From: Kocuria sp.
Lineage (GTDB): Bacteria; Actinomycetota; Actinomycetes; Actinomycetales; Micrococcaceae
DNA: 64,000 nt
Assembly: GCF_030538595.1 (NCBI RefSeq)
Contig: NZ_JAUNTS010000011.1
Span: 1-64,000, forward strand
Direction: 5' to 3'
Below, piece after piece: positions 18,968 to 28,252 of this stretch (its first letter is position 1; the number at the start of each line of letters is the position of its first letter). The translations under genes were made by a program, and so were the position numbers. Below the pieces are notes generated by a model, which saw nothing but the letters and a program-made list of their open reading frames with translations, had not been told where the DNA came from and searched no databases.

Positions 18968-18978
18968 CCACCTTTCCC

Positions 18979-19047
18979 CTCCGCCGAAAACATGGTTTGA
19001 CCCAATTTTTGGGGCTATTTTTCAGACAAAGCATGTTTTCGGCGGAG
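18979..19047. terminator. hairpin, copy 1 of a repeated palindrome
   Basis: Perfect 16-bp arms (18979-18994 and 19032-19047, core CCGCCGAAAACATG) around a 37-base loop containing TTTTTGGGGCTATTTTT. It lies between prs and the 3' end of the CAP/SLH gene and is closely similar to 20302-20379. Probable bidirectional terminator. Confidence 0.8.
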
Positions 19048-19064
19048 TTGGGGGGAGGGGAGGG

Positions 19065-20225
19065 TTAGTTGGCGTAGCGGTAGATGAACGCTGCCATGGC
19101 ATCCCGGTTGGTGCTGGCTGTTGGGCGGTAGGTCCCGTCTGACCACCCCTGCGCCACACCGGTGGACGCCATCCACGCGATGGCTTCAGAATGCGGCTGA
19201 CCTGCGCGCACATCCACAAACGACGACGACGCACCCGACGCCGGGGACCCCGCCATCCGGTGGAACAAGGCGGCGGTGGCGTCTCGGGTGATGTCAGAGT
19301 TGGGCCGGAAGCTGCCATCCGGCCAGCCGGTGAGCAACCCCCGGGAGTTGGCCCAGGTGATCTCCTTGTAGAACGGATGCTGCGGGGAAACATCTGTGTA
19401 CGGGGATTGGGCCGGGGGCGTGTACCTCGGTGACCCGGCCATCCGGTAGGCCACTGCAGCCATGGCATCTCGGTCGATGGCTTGATGCGGACGGAAGGTG
19501 CCATCCGGCCAGCCAGTCAGCACTCCGCGGGTTTTGACCCATGAGATCGCTGCGGCATGTTGCTGATTACCCGCCACGTCTGCGAATGGACCGGGAACCG
19601 CCTGGGGCCGAACGGTAGTGGTGTTGGTGCTCTGCTGCGTGGTTGTTGTGGTGCTGGAACCGGTGACGGAGTTGCGGGTGTCGGCAGGCTGACCGCCATT
19701 GGCGTAGCCACCTCCGTTCACCACAGACACAATTCGCCAGGGTTGCCCAGTGCGGGTCAAACTGCCATCCGCCAGGGTCACCCCAATGCCCACCACGGTC
19801 ACTCGTGGGTCCAGGAGAACAGCATTGTGCGAAGGCGAATTTTTCCACCAGTTGACCAGTGCTACCGGGTTCACGCTGTACTCCAGCGCGGTAATTTCCC
19901 GTTTGGTGGTGGCTCCGTTGAAGCGAGAGTCACGTAGGAAGTTATTGGAGTGGTTGAAGTTTTCGTCCCTGACCACCCGGTTGGATTCATCCTGGGAAAT
20001 GCCGGTCAACGTGGGGGAGTACTTGACCGGGGCCAAACCACGGGAAGCACGGTACTTGTTGATCTCCTGGAGGATGGTTTGGCGGTGTCCGTCCAGAGTC
20101 GCTTGAGATGCGTTGACTATGTCCTGCTGCGCGGCATGGGCAGGTGCGCTGATAGCCAGGGGAAGGGTAGTGCTGACGGCAGCGACCAGTGCCGCCCCCG
20201 CCAAGAAACGTTGGGTTTTACGCAT
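19065..20225 (-). CDS. secreted CAP-domain protein with three S-layer-homology-like repeats
   Basis: 386 residues. A signal peptide is clear (MRKTQRF then a hydrophobic stretch ending A-P-A-H-A-A). A CAP/SCP domain covers about 35-170, seen as INKYRASRGLAP at its start and WWKNSPSHNAVLL for its conserved His region. A Thr-rich linker then leads to three ~62-residue repeats with the pattern G-W-x-D-G-T-F-R-P then R-D-A-M-A-A, the SLH form that usually binds cell-wall polymers. The start at 20225 is preferred because it gives the signal peptide and follows AAAGGA; an open frame to 20432 runs through a hairpin. Probably exported and wall-attached; CAP function here is unknown. Confidence 0.88.
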   Translation of the reverse strand: MRKTQRFLAGAALVAAVSTTLPLAISAPAHAAQQDIVNASQATLDGHRQTILQEINKYRASRGLAPVKYSPTLTGISQDESNRVVRDENFNHSNNFLRDSRFNGATTKREITALEYSVNPVALVNWWKNSPSHNAVLLDPRVTVVGIGVTLADGSLTRTGQPWRIVSVVNGGGYANGGQPADTRNSVTGSSTTTTTQQSTNTTTVRPQAVPGPFADVAGNQQHAAAISWVKTRGVLTGWPDGTFRPHQAIDRDAMAAVAYRMAGSPRYTPPAQSPYTDVSPQHPFYKEITWANSRGLLTGWPDGSFRPNSDITRDATAALFHRMAGSPASGASSSFVDVRAGQPHSEAIAWMASTGVAQGWSDGTYRPTASTNRDAMAAFIYRYAN

Positions 20226-20301
20226 GGAGCATGGGTCCTTTCGAGAACTGATGTATTGATCAGCCCGGGAGGGGAAGGCCGCAAATGCGTCCAGGGCAGA
20301 G

Positions 20302-20379
20302 CCCAACTCCGCCGAAAACATGCTTGACCTAATTTTTGGGGCTATTTTTCGACCAAAGCATGTTTTCGGCGGAGTTGGG
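20302..20379. terminator. hairpin, copy 2 of a repeated palindrome
   Basis: Perfect 24-bp arms (20302-20325 and 20356-20379, core CTCCGCCGAAAACATGC) with a 30-base loop containing TTTTTGGGGCTATTTTT. It sits 15 bp downstream of the GH25 stop, exactly as copy 1 sits downstream of the CAP gene. It probably ends transcription of the muramidase gene just before the CAP promoter region. Confidence 0.85.
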
Positions 20380-20394
20380 GGAGGGGGAGCAGGG

Positions 20395-22170
20395 TTAGTT
20401 GGCGTAGCGGTGGATGAACGCTGCCATGGCATCCCGGTTGGTGGAGTTCAACGGTCGGAAGGTGTGGTCTGGCCAACCTGTGGTGATCCCATTGGCTTGC
20501 ATCCAGTGGACCTCCTTGTAGAACTGCTGGCCGGGCCGAATGTCCGTGAACCGCGACGACGCCGGAGGCGTGTAAGCGGGATACCCCGCCATACGATAGA
20601 AGATGGCTGCCGTGGCATCACGAGCCACCTTGTTGTTTGGCTTGAACGTGCCATCTGCCCAGCCGGTCATGATCCCGCGAGCGCGAGCCCAGGTGATCTC
20701 CTTGTAGAAAGGGTGGCTCGGTGTGATGTCCGAGTAGGGGGATCGCGCAGGAGGGGTGAAAGCTGGGGAGCCGGACATCCGGTAGGCCACAGCGGCCATG
20801 GCGTCACGGTCAATCTGCTGGTTGGGGCGGAAGGTGCCATCCGGCCAACCATTGAGGTAGCGCCTGTCCCGGACCCAGGTGATCTCCCGGGCGAACTGGT
20901 TGGTGGCTGCCACATCCCGGAACGGGCCGGCTGCTACGGCCGGGGACTTGCCGCCCAGGGGTTTGTGGTTGGCGTTTCGAGCCAAATCTTGCAGCTGAGC
21001 CCAGGAACCGCCGTACACGTTGGAGTCACCGGAGAACGGGCCGGTCTCTGAGTACTGCCAGATGTCGTAGGTGGACCAGCCGTTGGGCATCTGGCCGGGG
21101 GAGGTGGTCCAGCGGGCAATGTGCAACGGGTGATCGTTGAACATGTTGGTGTTACCGGTGCACTGGATCCACCAGTCAGTGGTGGTGTAAATGGCAGGGA
21201 CGCGGCCGGTGCGCTGTTTGTAGCGGTCGGAGAAGCTCTTGATCCAGCTGCGCATTTCGGCTTGGCTGAGGTTGTAGCAAATGTTTCCGTAGGCGGGATA
21301 CGGGTTGTACTCAATGTCCAACAGGCCGGGTAGCGTCCGCCCGTCGGCAGACCAGCCGCCGCCGTTGTTCACAAAGTAGTCGGCTTGTGCCGCCCCGGAA
21401 GAGCCGCGGGTGGGGATGGCAAAGTGGTACGCCCCGCGGATCATGCCCACTTGATGGGAGCCGATGTACTGGCTGTTGAAGGTGGGGGACCGGTAGGTGG
21501 TGCCTTCGGTGGCCTTGACGTAGGCAAACCGGGCGCCCATGGAGTATTCGCGGCTCCAGTTCACGGAGGGCTGCCACCCGGAGACATCCATGCCTTGGAT
21601 GCCCGCAGGCTGCCACGCGCCGTTCACTTGGACCAGGGACATGGCACCTGCCGGCCCCATGGCACTGGGGGCAGGTTCCGACGACGTCGGATCGGCACCT
21701 TCGGCTGGAACGCCCGGTTCTGCAGGTGTTGCGGAGTCAGTGACGTCCACACCGGCAGCGGTGACCTCTTGTCCGGAGGCTTCGGCGATTTCAACCATGG
21801 AGCGGGCGGATTCGGGGGAGAGGTGCCCTGCCGCCTCCAGGCTCTTTTGATACATACCCATGGTGGCTCCCGGAGTGTCATCGCCGGTGGTGGGTGCTTG
21901 ATCCGGTAACTCGGGGGCATCGTAGGAGGCCACGGCGTCGGCGTCGTAGGAAATCACGTCGCCGTCGGTCAAGCTGAGTTCACCCTGGGGGGTGCCTTCG
22001 GCGGTGGTGGTTTCGCCCAGGACCGATGGAGTGGTGTTTTCTGTGGACCAACTGGGGGTGGCGGAGATCAGGCCGGTCAAGACCAAGGAAACCGCCGTGG
22101 TGAGGGACAGAGTTGCTGCGCCCGCGGTGCGTGAGCGGCGCGAGCTTTGGGGGGACAGGATCACGCTCAT
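20395..22170 (-). CDS. secreted GH25 muramidase with three S-layer-homology-like repeats
   Basis: 591 residues. The N-terminal export signal (R-R-S-R-T-A-G then a hydrophobic run) is followed by a long acidic/Pro-rich region and a GH25 lysozyme domain at about 180-385: [13 protein letters not shown] at its start, [14 protein letters not shown] and LLDIEYN with the paired Asp/Glu of the active site. Three SLH-like repeats end the protein and closely match those of the neighbouring CAP protein. Likely a wall-bound enzyme that cuts peptidoglycan glycan strands during growth or division. ATG start at 22170. Confidence 0.92.
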   Translation of the reverse strand: MSVILSPQSSRRSRTAGAATLSLTTAVSLVLTGLISATPSWSTENTTPSVLGETTTAEGTPQGELSLTDGDVISYDADAVASYDAPELPDQAPTTGDDTPGATMGMYQKSLEAAGHLSPESARSMVEIAEASGQEVTAAGVDVTDSATPAEPGVPAEGADPTSSEPAPSAMGPAGAMSLVQVNGAWQPAGIQGMDVSGWQPSVNWSREYSMGARFAYVKATEGTTYRSPTFNSQYIGSHQVGMIRGAYHFAIPTRGSSGAAQADYFVNNGGGWSADGRTLPGLLDIEYNPYPAYGNICYNLSQAEMRSWIKSFSDRYKQRTGRVPAIYTTTDWWIQCTGNTNMFNDHPLHIARWTTSPGQMPNGWSTYDIWQYSETGPFSGDSNVYGGSWAQLQDLARNANHKPLGGKSPAVAAGPFRDVAATNQFAREITWVRDRRYLNGWPDGTFRPNQQIDRDAMAAVAYRMSGSPAFTPPARSPYSDITPSHPFYKEITWARARGIMTGWADGTFKPNNKVARDATAAIFYRMAGYPAYTPPASSRFTDIRPGQQFYKEVHWMQANGITTGWPDHTFRPLNSTNRDAMAAFIHRYAN

Positions 22171-22276
22171 ACCTATCTTCGGGGGGGTGTCATCCGGCCC
22201 TGGGGGGAGGGGAAGCGTAGGCCGAACCGAAGTGAGTATACCGTGATCGTTTTGTTATGAAGACCGAATGTGCAGG

Positions 22277-24022
22277 TCAGTAGGCGCCGTCATGGGCGAA
22301 CACAGCTTTGACGGTGCGCAGCAGAATCAACGTGTCCTCCAGTACGGACCAGTTCTCCACGTAGTAGAGATCCAAACGGACGGACTGGTCCCAATCAAGA
22401 TCGGAACGGCCGGAAACCTGCCACAGCCCGGTGATACCGGGCTTGACGCGTAGGCGACGGTGCACGTAGTCCTCGTACTTGTCCACCTCTGATTCCAGCG
22501 GTGGCCTGGGCCCCACCAGGGACATTTCGCCCTTGAGCACATTCACGAACTGCGGCAGTTCATCCAGGCTGTAGCGGCGCAGCACTTTGCCGGGTTTGGT
22601 CACGCGGGGGTCATCCTTCATTTTGAAGAGCACGTCCCCTTGGGATTCGTTGGCGGCCAGAAGAGCCGCTTTACGTTCCTCGGCGTCCGTGTACATGGAA
22701 CGGAACTTCAGCATTTTGAATCTGCTGCCGTCCAAGCCAACGCGCTCCTGGCCAAAGAACACCGGTCCCGAGTCATGCGCCTTGACCATGGCGCCGACCA
22801 CCAGCATGACCGGGGACAGAATGGCCAGTGCAAACAGGGATCCAACCACGTCCATGCCGCGTTTGAGCAGGCGCCGGGACCAGGACATCCGCGGGGTGGA
22901 AACATGGATCAACGGCAGCCCGGCCAACTGCTGGGTGTGAATGCGAGGCCCGGCAATGTCCGTGAGACCGGTATTGAGGATCAGACGGATACGTGCATCA
23001 GCCAGGTACCAACTCAAATGCCGAATTTCCGCTGAACTCAACGGGGAGTTGTTGGTCAAGACCAGCGCTTGGACGCGGTTGCGGTGCGCTGCTTCCAAAA
23101 TGCCCGCCACGGTGGGGCGGTCACCTTGGGGCAGGGCGTTGCGTACGTCCACGCTGTGCAAGGTGGCGGGGACGGGCTGTTTACCTGCGGGGTAGTAAGC
23201 CACCACGGGTGCCAGCCCGGCCTCCACGTGTTCCTGAAGTGACTGGACGGTCTCCAGCGCACCGCGTTGGCGGCCCACCACCATGGTCCGCGACATTCCG
23301 GAGCGATTACGACGCCGACCGCGCAGCAAGTAGGTGCGCAGGCACCACCGGCCGAGGATCAGCAATACCAACCCAGTGGGCAGCGCGATCAGCACATAGC
23401 CGCGGGCAAAGGGCAGGGAGAGGGCGAAGGAGAAGATGGCAACCGCGCTGAAGAAGATCAGAACAGCTGAGGAAACTTCCCGTGATTCCTCCATCCCGTA
23501 GCCGATCAGGCGAATGGCCCGGGTGCCACGCAGCTCCAGCCAGCTCCACCACAAGATGCCAAGGACTATTCCCACAAACCAGTAACTGATGTTGACTCCG
23601 CCCCAGGCCAGATCACTGCCACCGCGGACACCGTCGGCACCGAACCGACCCAGCTGGGCCAGCAGCAAGGTCAGGACGATGGCCACGGCATCGGCGATTC
23701 GCATGGACCAGACATAGCGAGTACGCCAGTCATCGCGCGGAGTGGGATTGACCGGCGGCGGGGTTGGGGTGCCACCTGCAATGGCTTCCGTGCTGAAGGC
23801 GCCGGAGGCTGCGGTGGAACCAGCGGAGCCGGTCAACCCCCGTGTGCTGGGAGGTGCTACGACCGTGACCGGACCCGTGCTGGGTTGTGCTGGCGAGCCG
23901 TCCCCCGTGGGCGGCAGCTGGGCCGGTGCCGGCCCGCGGGTGCCGCCCTGAGCGTTGCCGTTGGTGCGGTGGCGGCGTTCCGGATTCATGCCGTCCACCG
24001 AAGCGTCGGTGATACTGGCCAT
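22277..24022 (-). CDS. polyprenyl-phosphate sugar-1-phosphate transferase (WbaP/WcaJ-type)
   Basis: Membrane enzyme that starts repeat-unit synthesis by moving a sugar 1-phosphate from a UDP-sugar to undecaprenyl phosphate. Disordered N-terminus (1-100), four membrane helices, a central nucleotide-binding-like domain, a further helix (KRGMDVVGSLFAL), then the conserved catalytic domain: KFRSMYTDAE, RRYSLDELPQ, MSLVGPRPP and KPGITGLWQVSGRS. The ATG at 24022 has a strong GAGGGGGAGGAAG and gives 581 residues. It lies alone, 12 kb from the polymer locus at 36-56 kb, which contains no other priming enzyme, so it probably serves that locus. Confidence 0.92.
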   Translation of the reverse strand: MASITDASVDGMNPERRHRTNGNAQGGTRGPAPAQLPPTGDGSPAQPSTGPVTVVAPPSTRGLTGSAGSTAASGAFSTEAIAGGTPTPPPVNPTPRDDWRTRYVWSMRIADAVAIVLTLLLAQLGRFGADGVRGGSDLAWGGVNISYWFVGIVLGILWWSWLELRGTRAIRLIGYGMEESREVSSAVLIFFSAVAIFSFALSLPFARGYVLIALPTGLVLLILGRWCLRTYLLRGRRRNRSGMSRTMVVGRQRGALETVQSLQEHVEAGLAPVVAYYPAGKQPVPATLHSVDVRNALPQGDRPTVAGILEAAHRNRVQALVLTNNSPLSSAEIRHLSWYLADARIRLILNTGLTDIAGPRIHTQQLAGLPLIHVSTPRMSWSRRLLKRGMDVVGSLFALAILSPVMLVVGAMVKAHDSGPVFFGQERVGLDGSRFKMLKFRSMYTDAEERKAALLAANESQGDVLFKMKDDPRVTKPGKVLRRYSLDELPQFVNVLKGEMSLVGPRPPLESEVDKYEDYVHRRLRVKPGITGLWQVSGRSDLDWDQSVRLDLYYVENWSVLEDTLILLRTVKAVFAHDGAY

Positions 24023-24818
24023 CGTTGTCTTCCTCCCCCTCAAGAAGCCCAAATACAAAAACTTGCCCCCACAAAAGGGCGTCCGGTAATGCCAGACACC
24101 CGTGCCGACAGGCACGGTGTGAATGGATGTACGACGACGACCGCCCCTGCGCGTCATCCGCACCGCACCAGACATTCCTCATTCAGCCCCGTGGAATGCC
24201 GGACGGGTGCCCCCGGCGGACCCGGACGGGACCGGTGTTCACCAGACGGTGCAGTGCCTCACGGTTGACGCGTGGGAATTCCCAACGGCGTTGTGTACTT
24301 CATCCCCGTGTCAAAGAACTTGCGAAAGCGCAGTCAGAAGATCCCCATCCTCAGCGGTGCAGCCCTGATGTGCATGCACGCCTGTGCATTTCGATGCCCT
24401 TTGACTCCTCCATCCTAGGAGTTCAGAAGGACGATGGGCGTCCCCAGATGTGTCCAAATCATGGAAATGTGGGCCGAGTGGCGACAATCACAGCAGGTCA
24501 GCGGTCATGAGCGGTGGGCATGGTAGGGTATTGCGGTTGCCGAGGCGAGGGGACGTTGTTGCTCATGCACAACCTCCCGTGATCGACGAGGCTGGTTCTG
24601 ACCAACTTGAGGTTGATTGCCCAAACCCGGTCCCAAAAACCTGGCTGTAACCCTGCGCCGTAGCGCGGGAGGCCAAGGTGATGGGAGTCCGACGGGCGCT
24701 GCACATCGAGTGGTGGTGGGCCGGTCGCCTTGGGCCGGCGCAACATTCGTTGAAGAAACGCTCACCACGGTGAGCGCCCAGCACATCAGCACTGAGTAGA
24801 ACAAGGAGTCGAACCAGC
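24023..24818. other. 796-bp divergent intergenic region
   Basis: Lies between the sugar transferase (minus) and rplY (plus) and must hold both promoters. I see no RNA gene and no convincing coding frame. A small inverted repeat, ACTCCT/AGGAGT with a 7-base loop, occurs near 24402-24421. AAGGAG before 24819 is the rplY ribosome binding site. The length is unusual for this otherwise compact window. Confidence 0.5.
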
Positions 24819-25454
24819 ATGGTTGACGTCATCCGTATTCCCGGTGAAGTTCGCACCGACTTTGGCAAGGGCTACGCCCGCCGCATCCGCGCCAATAACC
24901 AGATTCCGGCCGTGATCTACGGCCACGGTCACGATCCCATCCACGTGTCCCTTCCGGGTCACGACATGATGCTGGTGGCGCGTAACTCCAACGCCGTGAT
25001 TGAGGTCCTGGCAGACGGTGAGCACCTGTGCATGCTCAAAGACATCCAGCGTCACCCGATCCGTCCGGAAATCCTCCACATTGACCTTTTGACCGTCAAG
25101 CGCGGCGAAAAGGTTGAGGTGGACGTGCCGCTGCTGGTGCAGGGTGAAGTTGCCCCGACTGCCATGTACAACCAGGAGGAAGCCTCCGTCACGATTTTGG
25201 TTGATGCGCTGAAGGTCCCCGAGCAGTTGGAGGTTTCCGTGGAGGGCCGCGAGCCCAACGACCACGTGTACGCCTCCGACATTGCACTGCCCGCCGGTGT
25301 GGAGCTGATCACTGACGCCGAAACTCTGGTGGTCAACGTGGCCGAGCCCGTGGAGCAGGACTTGGGCGAGGAGCCCGAGACCGAAGGCGAAGAGACTGAG
25401 GGTGAAGAGGGCGAAGCCGCTGAGGCTTCCGAGGAGTCCTCCGAGGACGAGTGA
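24819..25454 (+). CDS. rplY: 50S ribosomal protein L25/general stress protein Ctc
   Basis: 5S rRNA-binding ribosomal protein of the long bL25 (Ctc) type, 211 residues. The N-terminal RNA-binding domain (1-95) includes GKGYARRIRANNQIPAVIYG and a characteristic H-P-I-R-P-E-I-L-H-I-D-L. The C-terminal Ctc beta domain follows, and the last ~30 residues are almost entirely Glu/Gly/Thr/Ser. The ATG at 24819 follows AAGGAG. It is followed by a factor-independent terminator and then pth, the usual gene pair. Confidence 0.96.
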   Translation: MVDVIRIPGEVRTDFGKGYARRIRANNQIPAVIYGHGHDPIHVSLPGHDMMLVARNSNAVIEVLADGEHLCMLKDIQRHPIRPEILHIDLLTVKRGEKVEVDVPLLVQGEVAPTAMYNQEEASVTILVDALKVPEQLEVSVEGREPNDHVYASDIALPAGVELITDAETLVVNVAEPVEQDLGEEPETEGEETEGEEGEAAEASEESSEDE

Positions 25455-25467
25455 TCCTCCCCGTGTG

Positions 25468-25506
25468 ACGGCGGCATCCAGGGTGATCCTTGGGTGCCGC
25501 CGTTTT
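25468..25506 (+). terminator. Rho-independent terminator after rplY
   Basis: GC-rich stem ACGGCGGCA / TGCCGCCGT (25468-25476, 25495-25503), extended inward by CCA/TGG, followed by TTTT at 25503-25506. Confidence 0.85.
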
Positions 25507-25668
25507 CATGAAACCTCTGTCTTGGCAGGTTCCCTGCACAGGTTTCCACGGAACTGACAGGGACTTTCCAAGGAACTGACAGACCGGTAGTGAGCAGTCA
25601 CGGGGTGCAAGCCCCATGACCCGATGTCCACAGCCCTGAGAAACGGGCAGAACCGAGAAAATGGTGGC

Positions 25669-26250
25669 ATGACTGATCGTTGGATTGTGGTGGGACTGGG
25701 TAATCCGGGGCCGCAGTACGAGCGCACGCGGCACAACGTGGGCCAGATGGTGCTGGAGGAACTGGCCCACCGGGTGGGGGAAAAGTTCACCGTGCACAAG
25801 CCGACCCGCGCGCAGCTGGTTCAAACGCGGCTCCGCCCGGGAGGCCCCGCACTGGTCTTGGTCAAACCCATGAGCTACATGAACCTCTCCGGTGGGCCGG
25901 TGGCCAACGTGATGAAGTTCTTTGGCGCTGACCTGGACGACCTGATTGTGGTCCACGATGAAGTGGACATTGATTTTGACGCCATCAAGCTCAAACGGGG
26001 TGGCGGAGAAGGCGGCCACAACGGGCTGCGAGACATCACCAAAGCCTGCGGCAGCAAGGACTACACCCGGGTGCGCGTGGGCGTTGGCCGCCCGCCGGGT
26101 CGAATGGACACGGCGGATTTTGTGCTCAGACCTTTCGCTGCAGCCGAGCGGGCAGAACTTCCCCTGCTGCTGGACCGCGCGGCGGACGCCGTGGAGCGAA
26201 TCATCGACGACGGCCTGACGGCGGCCCAAAATGCGGTCCACGGCCGGTGA
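25669..26250 (+). CDS. pth: peptidyl-tRNA hydrolase
   Basis: Releases peptides from prematurely dropped peptidyl-tRNA. Motifs: [19 protein letters not shown] at the start, with the catalytic His in RHNVG, then [10 protein letters not shown] and VHDEVDIDF, and GGHNGLRDI. The ATG at 25669 gives 193 residues starting just before the family core; the open frame to 25624 adds unrelated residues. The 160 bases upstream contain GGAACTGACAG twice (about 25551 and 25574). Confidence 0.96.
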   Translation: MTDRWIVVGLGNPGPQYERTRHNVGQMVLEELAHRVGEKFTVHKPTRAQLVQTRLRPGGPALVLVKPMSYMNLSGGPVANVMKFFGADLDDLIVVHDEVDIDFDAIKLKRGGGEGGHNGLRDITKACGSKDYTRVRVGVGRPPGRMDTADFVLRPFAAAERAELPLLLDRAADAVERIIDDGLTAAQNAVHGR

Positions 26251-26368
26251 GCCAAACGGACACGGTAGGGGCGGCGTCGTCAATTATGTGGGGGAAAACG
26301 TTACCGAAGTGTTGAGGTGGTCTAACGTGGAGGCGCCGGGGATGGATACGGTGAAGGCAGAAACCTGA

Positions 26369-27751
<1,383 letters not shown>

Positions 27752-27784
27752 CGGCCCACCGAAACAAAAGGAGTCCTTGCGGCA

Positions 27785-28252
27785 ATGAGCGCACTGGATC
27801 AGATGTATCAGGACGTGATCCTGGATCACTCCAAACGGCGCGTGGGGGAGGGCCTGGCTGCCCCGGACGCCACCCCGGCAGACGGTGAAACCGCGGCGGG
27901 AACCCACCATGAATTCAACCCGACCTGCGGGGACGAGATTCTGGTGCGGGTTGGACTGGACGGGGACACAGTGACCTCCCTGACCTGGGAAGGCGATGGA
28001 TGCTCCATCTCCATGGCGGCGGCATCAGTCTTGGCAGAGATGGCACCTGGTACGGACACCACCGAACTGCGCACCCAGATCGCCGCTTTCCGGGACATGC
28101 TGCGTTCGCGTGGAGCTGTGGAACCAGATGAGGAACTGCTGGGTGACGGCGTGGCTTTTGTAGGGGTCTCCAAATTTGTGGCACGGGTCAAGTGCGCGGC
28201 GCTGGCTTGGGTGGCCACGGAGGCCGCACTGCTCCAAGCGGAGCGCGGATGA
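27785..28252 (+). CDS. sufU: SufU Fe-S cluster assembly sulfurtransferase
   Basis: Zinc-dependent partner of SufS that receives persulfide sulfur in Gram-positive Suf systems. 155 residues; zinc ligands Cys48 with Asp50 (PTCGDE), Cys73 (GDGCSIS) and Cys137 (VKCAALAW) are all present, as is the ~18-residue insertion that separates SufU from IscU. The stop overlaps the ATG of the following LuxR-type gene by four bases, so the regulator should be made with SufS and SufU. Confidence 0.93.
   Translation: MSALDQMYQDVILDHSKRRVGEGLAAPDATPADGETAAGTHHEFNPTCGDEILVRVGLDGDTVTSLTWEGDGCSISMAAASVLAEMAPGTDTTELRTQIAAFRDMLRSRGAVEPDEELLGDGVAFVGVSKFVARVKCAALAWVATEAALLQAERG

Noticed and set aside
20226-20432. Upstream extension of the CAP-domain protein
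   Set aside because: It would translate through a perfect hairpin and bury the signal peptide 70 residues inside the protein; the start at 20225 has a ribosome binding site.
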